64,000 nt of DNA from UBA5603 sp964501315 (GCA_964501315.1 CAZCSO010000006.1:20813-84812), one strand, 5' to 3'; counted from the stretch's first letter, positions 7,977-17,081 are shown. The notes: generated by a model from the sequence alone, not told the origin. Translations and numbers: made by a program.

Positions 7977-9908
7977 ATGAACTATGCGTTTTCTAACAAG
8001 GATATTATTCGTTTTTCACCTCATCATACCCCCGAATGGACGATGACATTAGGCAATGGTGGGTTTGTGAGTGGGGCTGTTGACGGCACCCTATTTCGTC
8101 ATCACCATGGGTATCTCGTTGCTTCATTGCTACCACCGACCAATCGGTATTCAATTTTATCAAAAACGATTGAAACGATTGATAACGAACCCATGATTTC
8201 TCATCACCAAAAAGCTTTTTTATACGACGGGCTTGTGACGTCAGAGTATGCGTATAATGGTGTGTCCTATAAGAAAATCATTGTTCCTTATTATAATCAT
8301 AACGCAGTTGGAATTCGGTATGAATTTACTTCCTGCAAAAGCCGTCATATTGCGATTTCTCCACTCTTTAACATCCGCCCAAATAGTGATGTTTCTTCAC
8401 CAACAAAACCATCGTACATCATCGATCGTGAAGGTAATCAACTTCGTTTTTATGATGCAAAACATCCAACTGTCAAGGTTCATGTATCTTGGTCAATGGG
8501 TACCCTTGTTTCAAAGAATGAAATCATTGGTCCCATTCAGCATTGGTTTGATGCGTCCACAGGAGATCCCCGATTGGACTATGGATTCATTCCATTTGAA
8601 TTTGATGTTGCACTTTTAGAAGGGACTTTTAATTCATTTGAACTAATCGTATCAGCTAATGAAAACCTCGATATAACCGTCAATGATATGATTCAAATCG
8701 AGCGCAATCGACAGGCTGAACTAATCAAAAAATCAGGATATGTTGACCCGCTCGCTCAACAATTTGTGATAGCAGCTGATCAATTCATTGTAAAACGACA
8801 GTCCACTCATGCAACGACGATTTTAGCAGGATTACCATGGTTCGCAGATTGGGGTAGAGATACGATGATTGCCTATCTCGGATTGGTTTTACAGACAAAA
8901 CGATTTGACGAGGCAAGACAAATATTGCACTCATTTGTACAGTATGAATCAAACGGAATCATTCCCAATATGTTTCCAGACGCGCCGAATCCGCCGTTGT
9001 ATAACACAGTCGATGCGTCACTGTGGTTTTTTCAAGCGATTTATGCGTATTATGAAGCTACTCACGATTCTACATTTATCAAAGATAATCTGTTTAGAAC
9101 CATGAAACGAATTATCAAGGCCTATCAAGAAGGTACGTCATTTTCGATTCACATGGATACCGATGGATTGATTCATGCTGGTTCTGGGTTGGACCAAGTC
9201 ACGTGGATGGATGTTCGTATCAACAATATTGTGGTGACGCCACGGCACGGGAAACCGGTCGAAATCAATGCACTGTGGTATAACGCATTGATGATTATGG
9301 ATTATTTCACTAACCTCTTCGATGAACCGAATTTGGCTTATTTAGAGCTTTCTAAACGAGTTAACTATTCATTCAATCAGAAATTCTGGAATAGCAAACG
9401 AAACTGCCTTTATGATGTCATTGATGCGTACGATGAATCCATTCGACCCAATCAAGTGTACGCCACGAGTTTATCGTTTCCGATTGTCGGTAAGACGCGT
9501 GGGAAAAAATTGCTTCAAGTAGTTAAAAAAGAATTGTTAGATATTTACGGACTAAGAACCTTATCGATTCACGATCCTCGCTTCATTCCCATCTATGACG
9601 GTCCGATTGAAAAACGCGATTTTGCGTATCATATGGGGACAACTTGGCCGTTTTTGCTAGGAGGATATTGCGAAGGGTATTTGAAGATGCATTCTTTTTC
9701 ACCTCAAGCGTTTGGACACGTAAAAAAAATCATTTTGCGTTTTAAGACTCATCTTCAAGAAGGATCTTTGAATGGCATCGCCGAGATTTTTGATGGTGAT
9801 CAAGGTACGATATCAAGAGGGTGTCATACCCAAGCCTGGAGTGTTGGTGAAATCATGCGAATTTACACGCAATATCTATTACAGGAGGATACCTATGCGC
9901 ATCGATAA
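7977..9908 (+). CDS. Glycogen debranching enzyme (amylo-alpha-1,6-glucosidase family)
   Basis: 643-residue protein with an N-terminal GDE_N-type beta domain (about 1-250) and a C-terminal (alpha/alpha)6 amylo-1,6-glucosidase domain. Diagnostic motifs are PWFADWGRDTMIAYLGL, the acidic GLDQVTWMDVR segment, GKPVEINALWYNAL, and HMGTTWPFLLGGY near the C terminus. It hydrolyses alpha-1,6 branch-linked glucose in glycogen or limit dextrins. No signal peptide is seen, so it is probably cytoplasmic. GGAGATGATTGG precedes the ATG. Its last 14 bases overlap the start of the rsuA-like gene, so the two are co-transcribed. With the pullulanase at 21 kb it gives two independent debranching activities. Confidence 0.9.
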   Translation: MNYAFSNKDIIRFSPHHTPEWTMTLGNGGFVSGAVDGTLFRHHHGYLVASLLPPTNRYSILSKTIETIDNEPMISHHQKAFLYDGLVTSEYAYNGVSYKKIIVPYYNHNAVGIRYEFTSCKSRHIAISPLFNIRPNSDVSSPTKPSYIIDREGNQLRFYDAKHPTVKVHVSWSMGTLVSKNEIIGPIQHWFDASTGDPRLDYGFIPFEFDVALLEGTFNSFELIVSANENLDITVNDMIQIERNRQAELIKKSGYVDPLAQQFVIAADQFIVKRQSTHATTILAGLPWFADWGRDTMIAYLGLVLQTKRFDEARQILHSFVQYESNGIIPNMFPDAPNPPLYNTVDASLWFFQAIYAYYEATHDSTFIKDNLFRTMKRIIKAYQEGTSFSIHMDTDGLIHAGSGLDQVTWMDVRINNIVVTPRHGKPVEINALWYNALMIMDYFTNLFDEPNLAYLELSKRVNYSFNQKFWNSKRNCLYDVIDAYDESIRPNQVYATSLSFPIVGKTRGKKLLQVVKKELLDIYGLRTLSIHDPRFIPIYDGPIEKRDFAYHMGTTWPFLLGGYCEGYLKMHSFSPQAFGHVKKIILRFKTHLQEGSLNGIAEIFDGDQGTISRGCHTQAWSVGEIMRIYTQYLLQEDTYAHR

Positions 9909-10608
9909 ATTGTTATCATCGTTACATTATGGATCACGTAACGATATCAAAAAGATGGCTAAAGATGGATTGATAATAATCAATGACCGTAAAGAAAAAG
10001 ATGCCTCGATGGACGTTGACCCCAACAACGATACCATTATCATTAACGGGGAAACATTGTTCTATAAAGAACATCTTTATGTGATGATGAACAAACCCAA
10101 AGACGTTGTATCCAGTTCGACGGATCCATATCATTCAACATATTTAGATTTTTTGCCAGAATCGTATCATCGATTTGATCTTCAAGTCTGTGGTCGACTG
10201 GATGTCGATACAACGGGATTATTATTGCTCACCAACGATGGCGATTACTTGCACAAAGTTATTTCACCCAAGAAAGACGTCTTTAAAACGTATTCTGTTA
10301 CGCTCGATAAGCCTATCGAAAACGTGGAACCTCTTACGAAGGGCGTGACCATCAAAGACGGACAAGAACGTCCCTATACGACAAAACCCGCCATTGTGTA
10401 CGATATGAACGGCAATTTCTGTCGTATCAAGATATCCGAAGGAAAATTCCATCAAGTTAAACGCATGTTTGAAGCCATCGGTTATACCGTTGTTCAACTG
10501 AAACGCGAAGCCATCGGGTCGCTTAATCTCGATGAATCGATGATTGAAGGTGACGTACGATTGCTTTCGAATGAAGAAAAAGAATTGGTTTTTATCCATG
10601 AAGACTAG
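9895..10608 (+). CDS. rsuA: 16S rRNA pseudouridine synthase, RsuA family
   Basis: 237-residue enzyme converting a 16S rRNA uridine to pseudouridine. An N-terminal S4 RNA-binding domain (MRIDKLLSSLHYGSRNDIK) is followed by the catalytic domain with GRLDVDTTGLLLLTNDG containing the catalytic Asp, and EGKFHQVKRMFEAIG near the C terminus. The ATG at 9895 is chosen because AGGAGG lies eight bases upstream and the S4 domain starts there. It overlaps the end of the debranching-enzyme gene. Confidence 0.92.
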   Translation: MRIDKLLSSLHYGSRNDIKKMAKDGLIIINDRKEKDASMDVDPNNDTIIINGETLFYKEHLYVMMNKPKDVVSSSTDPYHSTYLDFLPESYHRFDLQVCGRLDVDTTGLLLLTNDGDYLHKVISPKKDVFKTYSVTLDKPIENVEPLTKGVTIKDGQERPYTTKPAIVYDMNGNFCRIKISEGKFHQVKRMFEAIGYTVVQLKREAIGSLNLDESMIEGDVRLLSNEEKELVFIHED

Positions 10609-10640
10609 TCAATTTATGATATAATAATTTTGGTGATAAA

Positions 10641-11027
10641 ATGGACTGGACAGAACTCATGACTTTGGCGATGGATGCCAGTGACGAATGGAAACAAACA
10701 GAGGCGTATCTAACCTATATCGATGCCAAAAACGGCTTATCGGATCCATCGTTAGTGCCACTCATTGATTCTTTTGAAAAAACCAAAAAAACCTATGAAG
10801 AAGTAATTCGTTATGGTAAGTATCACCCCGATTTCGATTCCGCCACAAAAGCATTCATTGAAGCGAAAACGGCGCTTTATCAAACACTAGAGTACCAAGC
10901 CTATTCTCAGGCACTTCTAAAAATCAATGAACAATTCCGCTTGTTTTCGAGCGAACTGAATGAGGTATTGCTCTCCTGCAAGGTGATGGGAGACCAACCC
11001 AAATCTTGTCATACGAAAGGACGATAA
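10641..11027 (+). CDS. ylbF: YlbF/YmcA-family regulator (RicF-like)
   Basis: 128-residue helical protein of the YlbF family. In Bacillus, YlbF (RicF) forms the RicAFT complex that acts with RNase Y in mRNA processing and influences competence and biofilm formation. Two cysteines near the C terminus (LLSCKVMGDQPKSC) resemble the C-terminal cysteines of RicF. Identification rests on size, helical character and on ylbG following directly, as in Bacillus. TATAAT at 10620-10625 and GGTGAT precede the ATG. Confidence 0.8.
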   Translation: MDWTELMTLAMDASDEWKQTEAYLTYIDAKNGLSDPSLVPLIDSFEKTKKTYEEVIRYGKYHPDFDSATKAFIEAKTALYQTLEYQAYSQALLKINEQFRLFSSELNEVLLSCKVMGDQPKSCHTKGR

Positions 11028-11028
11028 T

Positions 11029-11259
11029 ATGGTTTCAAGAAAAGGATTAGTGGTTTATTACTCAACGCCGAAAATTGTCAATGAAATAGAAAAGAAAGGC
11101 GTTCATATTGTCTATAATAATGAGAAGCGTAATTATCTTACCGGCTACGTCGATGCCAATCAACTTGATCGCGTCAAAAAGGATATCTCGCAAATGAAAG
11201 CCGTCAAAAAAGTCGAAGATTCGTTGATGGAATTTGATAACTATACATTCACCGAATAA
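11029..11259 (+). CDS. ylbG: YlbG-family protein (DUF2129/UPF0298)
   Basis: 76-residue basic protein matching the small YlbG family, with SRKGLVVYYSTPKIV at the start and RNYLTGYVDANQ in the middle. Its function is unknown. It begins two bases after the ylbF stop; the conserved ylbF-ylbG adjacency supports both names. Confidence 0.85.
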   Translation: MVSRKGLVVYYSTPKIVNEIEKKGVHIVYNNEKRNYLTGYVDANQLDRVKKDISQMKAVKKVEDSLMEFDNYTFTE

Positions 11260-11285
11260 ATATTCTATCTGTTAATATATTTTAC

Positions 11286-11314
11286 TTGACAGTGTTATTT
11301 GTTTTTGGTACAAT
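11286..11314 (+). promoter_or_regulatory. Strong promoter of rpsP
   Basis: TTGACA (11286-11291), 17 bases, TACAAT (11309-11314), followed by the GGAGG ribosome-binding site of rpsP. Confidence 0.75.
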
Positions 11315-11344
11315 AGGTATGATTTTGATAGCAGGAGGGATAAC

Positions 11345-11614
11345 ATGGTTAAAATTAGACTTCAAAGATTCGGAACGACGAAACGTCCGTTCTATAGAAT
11401 CGTCGCTGCGGAAGCCAGTAAGAGACGTGACGGAAGATACTTGGAAATCGTTGGTTTATACGATCCTACCAAATCACCGGCATTTGTTCAAATCGATAAG
11501 GACTTAGCCTTAAAATGGTTAAACGTTGGTGCTCAACCCACCGATACCGTTAAAAATCTTTTATCGAAACAAGGCATCATCGCTGAATACGCCGAAGCGA
11601 AGAAAAACAAATAG
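11345..11614 (+). CDS. rpsP: 30S ribosomal protein S16
   Basis: 89 residues, a normal length for bS16. It begins MVKIRLQRFGTTKRPFYRIV and contains SKRRDGRYLEIVGLYDP, the family signature. AGGAGGGATAAC precedes the ATG. It leads an operon with the KH-domain protein, as in many Bacillota. Confidence 0.97.
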   Translation: MVKIRLQRFGTTKRPFYRIVAAEASKRRDGRYLEIVGLYDPTKSPAFVQIDKDLALKWLNVGAQPTDTVKNLLSKQGIIAEYAEAKKNK

Positions 11615-11628
11615 TTGGGGCTCAGAAA

Positions 11629-11877
11629 ATGGCTGTAAATTTCGAAAAGGTAATCTTAGATTTGGTTACGCCATTGGTTGTTCATCCCGATGACTTGGTT
11701 GTTAAAAAATTCTCAGAAGACGATGAATCGATTACCATTCAAGTGCTGGTCAATCAAGAAGATTTAGGTCGTGTCATTGGCAAAGGTGGCAAAATCGCTA
11801 ATGCGATTCGCACCATCGCCTACGCTGCCGCTTCTCGACTTGGCAAAAAGATTAACATTGATATTGATTCCTTTTAA
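11629..11877 (+). CDS. khpA: KH-domain RNA-binding protein KhpA
   Basis: 82-residue single KH-domain protein (YlqC/KhpA) with the GxxG loop in GRVIGKGGKIANAIRT. In Gram-positive bacteria KhpA binds RNA with KhpB and affects cell elongation and division. It follows rpsP by 14 bases, the usual synteny. Confidence 0.93.
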   Translation: MAVNFEKVILDLVTPLVVHPDDLVVKKFSEDDESITIQVLVNQEDLGRVIGKGGKIANAIRTIAYAAASRLGKKINIDIDSF

Positions 11878-11897
11878 TGTAACGATTGAGGTTTGAG

Positions 11898-12317
11898 ATG
11901 AAAGAAGCCATTGCGGTTAGTGCCTGTTTACTCGGATATAATTGCAAATATGACGGCCAAAACAATCTTAATACGGAGTTAATCGCTTCCTTAAGAGGAA
12001 AAAAGGTTTTACCGATTTGTCCTGAAGTGCTGGGCGGATTGCCAACGCCCCGTATTCCCTCTGAAATACAGTCTGATGGTCGCATCTTGAACGCTAAAGG
12101 CGATGATGTGTCTCAGTACTTTTGCCGAGGAAAAGAATTAACATTGGCATTGATGCAAAAGCATCATTCAACGAAGGTTATTTTGAAAGATGGATCGCCT
12201 TCTTGCGGATTTTTAACCATTTACGATGGAACGTTTACAAACCGTAAAATTCCGGGAATGGGGGAAACTGCGAAGTATCTACTTCAAAATGGCGTCACGA
12301 TTCTAAACCAAACTTAG
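11898..12317 (+). CDS. DUF523 family protein
   Basis: 139-residue protein of the DUF523 family, function unknown. Family hallmarks are the N-terminal VSACLLGYNCKYDG, PICPEVLGGLPTPR and LKDGSPSCGF; the conserved cysteines suggest metal or cluster binding. ATG at 11898 is chosen, preceded by GAGG. It is probably read from the rpsP promoter and ends at a strong terminator. Confidence 0.9.
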   Translation: MKEAIAVSACLLGYNCKYDGQNNLNTELIASLRGKKVLPICPEVLGGLPTPRIPSEIQSDGRILNAKGDDVSQYFCRGKELTLALMQKHHSTKVILKDGSPSCGFLTIYDGTFTNRKIPGMGETAKYLLQNGVTILNQT

Positions 12318-12318
12318 G

Positions 12319-12341
12319 GTCAGCGATACGCTGACTTTTTG
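12319..12341 (+). terminator. Intrinsic terminator of the rpsP operon
   Basis: Perfect GTCAGCG/CGCTGAC stem with loop ATA followed by TTTTTG. Confidence 0.9.
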
Positions 12342-12418
12342 TTTGCCCGAATCCTGTTTATCTGTTACTATCTATGATATAATGAATTATAATTTATAAA
12401 AAGAAATGAGTTGTTACA

Positions 12419-14044
12419 ATGGAATTAGCTTTTGAAATGAAACAAGAAATAAAGCAGGGCATCGAAGTCATGGGCTTCACCGCTTTGACTGAAATACAAG
12501 AATTGACCATTCCGTTACTGTTATCAGGACGGGATGTCATTGGCCATTCGCATACTGGAACGGGTAAAACCGCCGCGTTTGGTATCCCGATTTTAGAGAA
12601 ACTGGATTTTAACTCAGACCTTATCCAAGCGCTGGTATTAGCCCCTACGCGAGAACTGGCGGTTCAAATTCACGATGAATTATTACGGATGGCCAAATTC
12701 ATGCCCAATTGCCGTATTGTCACGGTGTTTGGTGGTGATCCCATCACCAATCAAATTTATAAACTCAAAAAGAAACCGCAAATCATCATCGGTACACCAG
12801 GTCGTACCATCGACCACATCAACCGTAAAACAATTCGGCTAGACCACATACAATTCATGGTGTTGGATGAAGCCGATGAAATGTTGAAAATGGGCTTTCA
12901 AGAAGATATCGAAACCATTTTTCAAGCGATTCCGGAGGAACGTCAAACCTTGATGTTTTCGGCAACCATGCCTCGTCCGATTTTATCGCTCGCAAAAACC
13001 TACATGCATGATCCTGAACTCATCAAAGTTATTGGTGAGGAAGCGACGAATCAGGATGTCAATCAATACTATTATAAAGTCCGACGCGAAAATAAAACCG
13101 AAGCCATCTACCGTCTTATCAATGTGTATCGTCCCAAATTATCGCTCATTTTCTGCAACACGAAAGTACAAGTCGACGAACTGACTCAAGAATTAATCGA
13201 ACGCGGCGTTAATTGTGATAAAATTCACGGTGATTTACCGCAAACTACCCGTCTGGATGTTCTCAAGAAATTTCATAATGGCATCATCGATGTATTGGTC
13301 GCAACCGACGTAGCGGCTCGTGGTTTGGATATTAAAGCCGTTGAAGCCGTCTTTAATTACGATGTTCCTGAAAAAGCGGATTATTACGTTCATCGGATTG
13401 GTCGTACGGGTCGAATTGGCAACATCGGCTATTCCTTCACCCTTGTTTCCAAAGGTGAATTGAAACAAATAGAAGAAATTGAACGGATTACTAACTCAAA
13501 GATTAAAAAACGGAATATTCCGACGTATGAAAAAGTATTGGATGTCAAAAACCAAAAAGTCGTCGATCAGATTGTTGCCTTGGTCGGTGCCAACATCAAT
13601 TTTGAACCGCAGTATCAATTGATGAATCAACTCATTGAAGCTCAACTATCCGAAGATCAAATCATCGTAGCGTTACTAAAAATGATTGAATCGAAACAAG
13701 ATACCGAAGCCAATACTGCCGATATCAACGAAGAATTCGAAACCCGTCGTCCCCGTGAAGATTCGCAGGATGGACAAGCTCGTTTCCATCTCAATTTAGG
13801 TAAAAACATGGACATAAGTGTTTCGGATATCTTAGATTTCGTTTGTTCGAAGATAAAGATTTCAAGAAAAGAAGTTCAAAACATTGCGATATTATCCGAA
13901 TTTTCATTTTTTAGTGTTCCAGCCCGTTATCAAGATGAGATTATTAAAACATTGAATAACACCAAGTTAAAAGGTAAACGAGCCGGATTGTCGTTATCAA
14001 AACCGAGAAAATCCTCGTTTAACAATCGTCCCTATCGCTCATAA
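12419..14044 (+). CDS. DEAD-box RNA helicase with DbpA-type RNA-binding domain
   Basis: 541-residue ATP-dependent RNA helicase. In order: Q-motif region (MGFTALTEIQ), Walker A HTGTGKT, PTRELA, TPGR, VLDEADEM, SAT, and the C-terminal core motif HRIGRTGRIG. A tail of about 90 residues (FHLNLGKNMDISVSDIL onward) matches the DbpA RNA-recognition domain, followed by a basic end. By architecture it is like CshA/YxiN; a role in ribosome assembly or cold mRNA unwinding is family knowledge. TATAAT near 12377 is a likely -10 element. It is monocistronic with its own terminator. Confidence 0.93.
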   Translation: MELAFEMKQEIKQGIEVMGFTALTEIQELTIPLLLSGRDVIGHSHTGTGKTAAFGIPILEKLDFNSDLIQALVLAPTRELAVQIHDELLRMAKFMPNCRIVTVFGGDPITNQIYKLKKKPQIIIGTPGRTIDHINRKTIRLDHIQFMVLDEADEMLKMGFQEDIETIFQAIPEERQTLMFSATMPRPILSLAKTYMHDPELIKVIGEEATNQDVNQYYYKVRRENKTEAIYRLINVYRPKLSLIFCNTKVQVDELTQELIERGVNCDKIHGDLPQTTRLDVLKKFHNGIIDVLVATDVAARGLDIKAVEAVFNYDVPEKADYYVHRIGRTGRIGNIGYSFTLVSKGELKQIEEIERITNSKIKKRNIPTYEKVLDVKNQKVVDQIVALVGANINFEPQYQLMNQLIEAQLSEDQIIVALLKMIESKQDTEANTADINEEFETRRPREDSQDGQARFHLNLGKNMDISVSDILDFVCSKIKISRKEVQNIAILSEFSFFSVPARYQDEIIKTLNNTKLKGKRAGLSLSKPRKSSFNNRPYRS

Positions 14045-14053
14045 GCTAACGAA

Positions 14054-14078
14054 AGTTACCGAAAGGTAGCTTTTTTTA
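14054..14078 (+). terminator. Intrinsic terminator after the helicase gene
   Basis: AGTTACC/GGTAGCT stem with GAAA loop followed by seven T. Confidence 0.85.
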
Positions 14079-14134
14079 TTCGATGAATTCCGGTTTTTAA
14101 GGTTTATTATCGGCCGTTCATTTTGTCTCGCCGA

Positions 14135-14162
14135 TTGACAAATCACGCCATTTCGCTATAAT
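14135..14162 (+). promoter_or_regulatory. Promoter of the degV-padR operon
   Basis: TTGACA (14135-14140), 16 bases, TATAAT (14157-14162). An in-frame ATG at 14161 falls inside the -10 box and is therefore not the start. Confidence 0.75.
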
Positions 14163-14193
14163 GGAGATAGGTTTATTTAGAAGGAGCGATAAA

Positions 14194-15051
14194 ATGAAAA
14201 AGTTAGGCGTCCTAGTTTGTACGAACTCTGCGATTGATTACATTAAACACCCTTATGAAATTGGGGTCATTCGATCCACCATCATCATGGGGGGGCGTGA
14301 ATACATCGATTATGAAGAACTGACAGCTGAACAGTTCTATGATATGCTTCAAAACGATCCGTCTTTGTTTCCTCGTACTGCGATGGCTTCAACCGGTACG
14401 ATGTTAGAAGCGTATGAAAAACTTCGTGATTCCGGTTGTGATGAAGTCTTATTCATCACGATTTCATCCAAAATGAGCGGAATCTACGAAAATGCAATGA
14501 TTGCGAAAAAGATGGTAGAAGGCGTTAACGTAACTGTTTTTGACTCCAAAACAGTGGGCTATCTTCAATGCAAAATGGCGTTTACCGCTCATGAAATGGC
14601 ATTGAAAGGTCATTCTATCGACGAAATCGTCAAGGAATTAGAATTCATCCGCGATAACAATCATATTTATTTCGCCGTCAGTGATTTGCGTTATTTGGTT
14701 AAAAATGGACGGTTATCGAATGCGGCCGGATTTTTAGCGGACGTTTTAAAAATTAAACCATTACTTGAAATTGATAAATCCGGTGCGGTAGTTACGGTAG
14801 AGAAAATCCGGACATTCCATAAGGCGCTCGATCGCGTCATCGAAAAATTCTTAGAAGAGACCGAAGGAAAAGCGATTGAACCCTTTATCATCCACGCATC
14901 TAATCCTGAGGCGGTTATATACATTAACGAACAAGTAAAGGAAAAACGTCCTGAGCTCGGCACCATTCCGGAATTCATCTTAACGCCAGCAGTCGGCGCA
15001 CACTGTGGGCCGAAAGCCATTACCATTGGCTACGTTTTAAAGAAAGCATAA
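14194..15051 (+). CDS. DegV-family fatty-acid-binding protein
   Basis: 285-residue DegV/FakB-like protein that binds a fatty acid and would present it to a DhaK-like fatty acid kinase. The N-terminal domain has PRTAMASTGTMLEAYE and FITISSKMSGIYENA (ligand carboxylate loop). YLVKNGRLSNAAGFL and a C-terminal domain follow. ATG at 14194 follows AAGGAGCGATAAA. Its stop overlaps the ATG of the padR gene, so they are one transcription unit; no kinase gene is present nearby. Confidence 0.9.
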   Translation: MKKLGVLVCTNSAIDYIKHPYEIGVIRSTIIMGGREYIDYEELTAEQFYDMLQNDPSLFPRTAMASTGTMLEAYEKLRDSGCDEVLFITISSKMSGIYENAMIAKKMVEGVNVTVFDSKTVGYLQCKMAFTAHEMALKGHSIDEIVKELEFIRDNNHIYFAVSDLRYLVKNGRLSNAAGFLADVLKIKPLLEIDKSGAVVTVEKIRTFHKALDRVIEKFLEETEGKAIEPFIIHASNPEAVIYINEQVKEKRPELGTIPEFILTPAVGAHCGPKAITIGYVLKKA

Positions 15052-15386
15052 TGATATCAAGTGACATTATCCGCGGACATATCGACACACTTATCTTGAA
15101 ATTATTACAAGAAAAAGATATGTATGGGTATCAATTATCGAACGAAATAAAAGAACGGACGATGAGCAAATTCGACATCAAGGAAGCGACGCTTTACAGC
15201 GTTGTTCAACGTCTTGAAGGGAAAAAAATGATCTCATCGTATATAGGGGAAAAAACCCACGGTGGAAAACGTCGTTATTACCGAATCACTCCCTTTGGGA
15301 AGGCGTATTATCAAGCCATGATTCAAGAATGGAAATTGCTTAGGGAAATCATGTCAGCCATATTAGGAAGTGATATTCATGAATAA
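15051..15386 (+). CDS. PadR-family transcriptional regulator
   Basis: 111-residue winged-helix repressor, with DTLILKLLQEKDMYGYQLS (helix-turn-helix entry), KEATLYSVVQRLEGKKMI and the wing GGKRRYYRIT typical of PadR. ATG shares a base with the degV stop. It is followed by an overlapping gene for a HAAS-domain membrane protein, the common PadR plus HAAS/DUF1700 two-gene module in which the partner is often the regulated target. Confidence 0.92.
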   Translation: MISSDIIRGHIDTLILKLLQEKDMYGYQLSNEIKERTMSKFDIKEATLYSVVQRLEGKKMISSYIGEKTHGGKRRYYRITPFGKAYYQAMIQEWKLLREIMSAILGSDIHE

Positions 15387-15801
15387 AATTAAAAAATTTG
15401 TTTCTAAGTTACTGAAAGATTATTTTAACGACGCTGATAAACAAGAATTAATCGAAATATTAACCGTATCCTTGGAAGAAAAAGTCGAAGATTTGGTTGA
15501 AAATGGAACACCGGTTGAAGAGGCCATCGATCAGTCAATCAAAGAGTTCGGATCAACCGAAGATGTCTTAGAAGCCTTTTCGGATCAATCCTCGCAGCTT
15601 CAATTGACGCTGCGCAAAACCAGAAAAAGTCAATTGATGTTTTCACTCTATGCCTATTTGATTATTGTTGGTTTGACGGTTTTTATCAATCTCGCATTCT
15701 TAGCGTTCTTTCAAGAGATTTTGTGGTTTATCATCGTAGCCATAGCACTCCTGTTTTGGCCTTTGATCATGGGTATTCGTTTTTATATGGTTAAGAAATA
15801 A
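15379..15801 (+). CDS. HAAS/DUF1700-type membrane protein
   Basis: 140-residue protein with an N-terminal helical domain (about 1-70; QELIEILTVSLEEKVEDL and IKEFGSTEDVLEAF resemble the HAAS domain) and two C-terminal transmembrane helices. Function is unknown; such proteins accompany PadR regulators and are thought to be membrane partners. ATG at 15379 is preferred over GTG at 15370 because AGGAAGTG precedes it. It overlaps the padR gene by eight bases. Confidence 0.78.
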   Translation: MNKIKKFVSKLLKDYFNDADKQELIEILTVSLEEKVEDLVENGTPVEEAIDQSIKEFGSTEDVLEAFSDQSSQLQLTLRKTRKSQLMFSLYAYLIIVGLTVFINLAFLAFFQEILWFIIVAIALLFWPLIMGIRFYMVKK

Positions 15802-15824
15802 GCTGTGATTCAGCTTATTTTTTT
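15797..15824 (+). terminator. Intrinsic terminator of the degV-padR operon
   Basis: AATAAGCTG/CAGCTTATT stem with loop TGATT followed by a T run. Confidence 0.88.
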
Positions 15825-15826
15825 GA

Positions 15827-15855
15827 TTGTTATTTTCTCCTCAGAATGATACAAT
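15827..15855 (+). promoter_or_regulatory. Promoter of the Gx transporter gene
   Basis: TTGTTA (15827-15832), 17 bases, TACAAT (15850-15855), immediately after the preceding terminator. Confidence 0.55.
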
Positions 15856-15871
15856 AAATGAGGTGATTCCT

Positions 15872-16390
15872 GTGCAACTAAAAAAATTGATTTTTTTGGC
15901 AATCATGATATCGATAGCCATTGTCTTATCCATCGTTGAATCGATGATATCCGTAACATTGTTCATTATCCCAGGGGTTAAATTAGGCTTAGCCAACATC
16001 ATTACCTTGGTCATTCTTTATATTTATGGAACAAAAGAAGCGGTTTTAGTTTCCATCGTTAGAATTTTTATTGTTTCACTCATCTATTCAGGACTCTTCA
16101 CCCCCTCTTCCTTGATGTCATTTTCAGGAGGGGTGATTGCGATCATTGCCATGGTCATCATGAAGAAAATCCCTGTGTTTTCGATTTTGTCGGTTTCCAT
16201 TGCCGGAGCGCTCATGCACATGGTGGGGCAAATCGGTATGGCAATCTTTGTTTTAGAGACGCCGACGTTGATTTATTATTTACCCTACATGATTTTGATT
16301 TCCATTCCTACAGGGATTTTGACCGGTATTTTGGGTAAAAAAATGATTAGAATTTACCAAGATCAACTCATTCGTTCGTCCGAAGAATAA
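15872..16390 (+). CDS. Gx transporter family membrane protein
   Basis: 172-residue integral membrane protein with about five helices, of the family annotated as Gx transporter or heptaprenyl diphosphate synthase component I. Motifs IPGVKLGLANIITL and SGLFTPSSLMSFSGG are typical. GTG at 15872 is the start, preceded by GAGGTGAT; upstream in-frame codons lie in the promoter. Family members often occur with NusG domain II proteins and ApbE, and both are encoded 1-3 kb away, hinting at a flavinylated electron-transfer or isoprenoid-related role. The substrate is unknown. Confidence 0.85.
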   Translation: MQLKKLIFLAIMISIAIVLSIVESMISVTLFIIPGVKLGLANIITLVILYIYGTKEAVLVSIVRIFIVSLIYSGLFTPSSLMSFSGGVIAIIAMVIMKKIPVFSILSVSIAGALMHMVGQIGMAIFVLETPTLIYYLPYMILISIPTGILTGILGKKMIRIYQDQLIRSSEE

Positions 16391-16398
16391 TGCTTTTT

Positions 16399-16424
16399 AA
16401 AACCATCGATTGATGGTTTTTTTA
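16399..16424 (+). terminator. Intrinsic terminator after the Gx transporter gene
   Basis: AAAACCATC/GATGGTTTT stem with loop GATT and a following T run. Confidence 0.88.
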
Positions 16425-16499
16425 TTAAATAAGCATCTTATTATCATTTTGATGAGGGTATGATACAATGAAGATAATGATGATAAAGAAGGTGAGTTC

Positions 16500-17033
16500 A
16501 TGCGTATATTTGAAACGATGACTTATAAAGTAGTATCTAAAGAAGGTCCCATTGAACTAAGATGGTATCCACAGTTTTTCCTTGCAAGTACAAAAACGCC
16601 TTTGAATCGTTCTTATGATTCCGGTTTTAACAATGTATTTCGGTACATTTCCGGAGGTAATGAAACTCAAACACATGTATCAATGACAACTCCAGTTGTA
16701 TCGTATGAAGAAGATCAACAGCTCGTTACTGGGTTTTATGTTCCCTCTCGCTATGATAAATCCGCAATACCCAAACCAACGGGTGATTCGGTATTTATTC
16801 AAGCGTATCCGCCTTCATTAATCGCGGTAATCCGATTCCGTGGGCGTTGGGAAACGAGTAACTTCGATCAACACGATCTCTTATTAAAGGCGTACTTTGT
16901 TGCGCATCAATTGAAGCCGCTCTCACAACGGCTGTTAATGCGTTACCAACCGCCTTTTATTCCACCGTTTTTAAGACGGAATGAACTGGCGTACCGAATT
17001 GATTCGAGTAACTTTAACGTATCGAATCTCTGA
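16500..17033 (+). CDS. SOUL-family heme-binding-like protein
   Basis: 177-residue soluble protein of the SOUL/HBP family. Hallmarks are YKVVSKEGPIELRWYP at the start, FNNVFRYISGGNE, the core VSMTTPVVS and the C-terminal LAYRID. Family members bind heme or tetrapyrroles, but the ligand is not certain in bacteria. It has AAGGTGAGTTC as ribosome-binding site and a TACAAT-like -10 element near 16464. It stands alone between terminators, close to the ApbE/NusG domain II genes. Confidence 0.87.
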   Translation: MRIFETMTYKVVSKEGPIELRWYPQFFLASTKTPLNRSYDSGFNNVFRYISGGNETQTHVSMTTPVVSYEEDQQLVTGFYVPSRYDKSAIPKPTGDSVFIQAYPPSLIAVIRFRGRWETSNFDQHDLLLKAYFVAHQLKPLSQRLLMRYQPPFIPPFLRRNELAYRIDSSNFNVSNL

Positions 17034-17055
17034 TTTTATTAATAGGATAGTGGAT

Positions 17056-17080
17056 GGCTTAGCGAATCGCTAAGCCTTTA
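17056..17080 (+). terminator. Probable terminator of the SOUL gene
   Basis: GGCTTAGCG/CGCTAAGCC stem with a short CTTTATC tail; the T run is weak. Confidence 0.55.
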
Positions 17081-17081
17081 T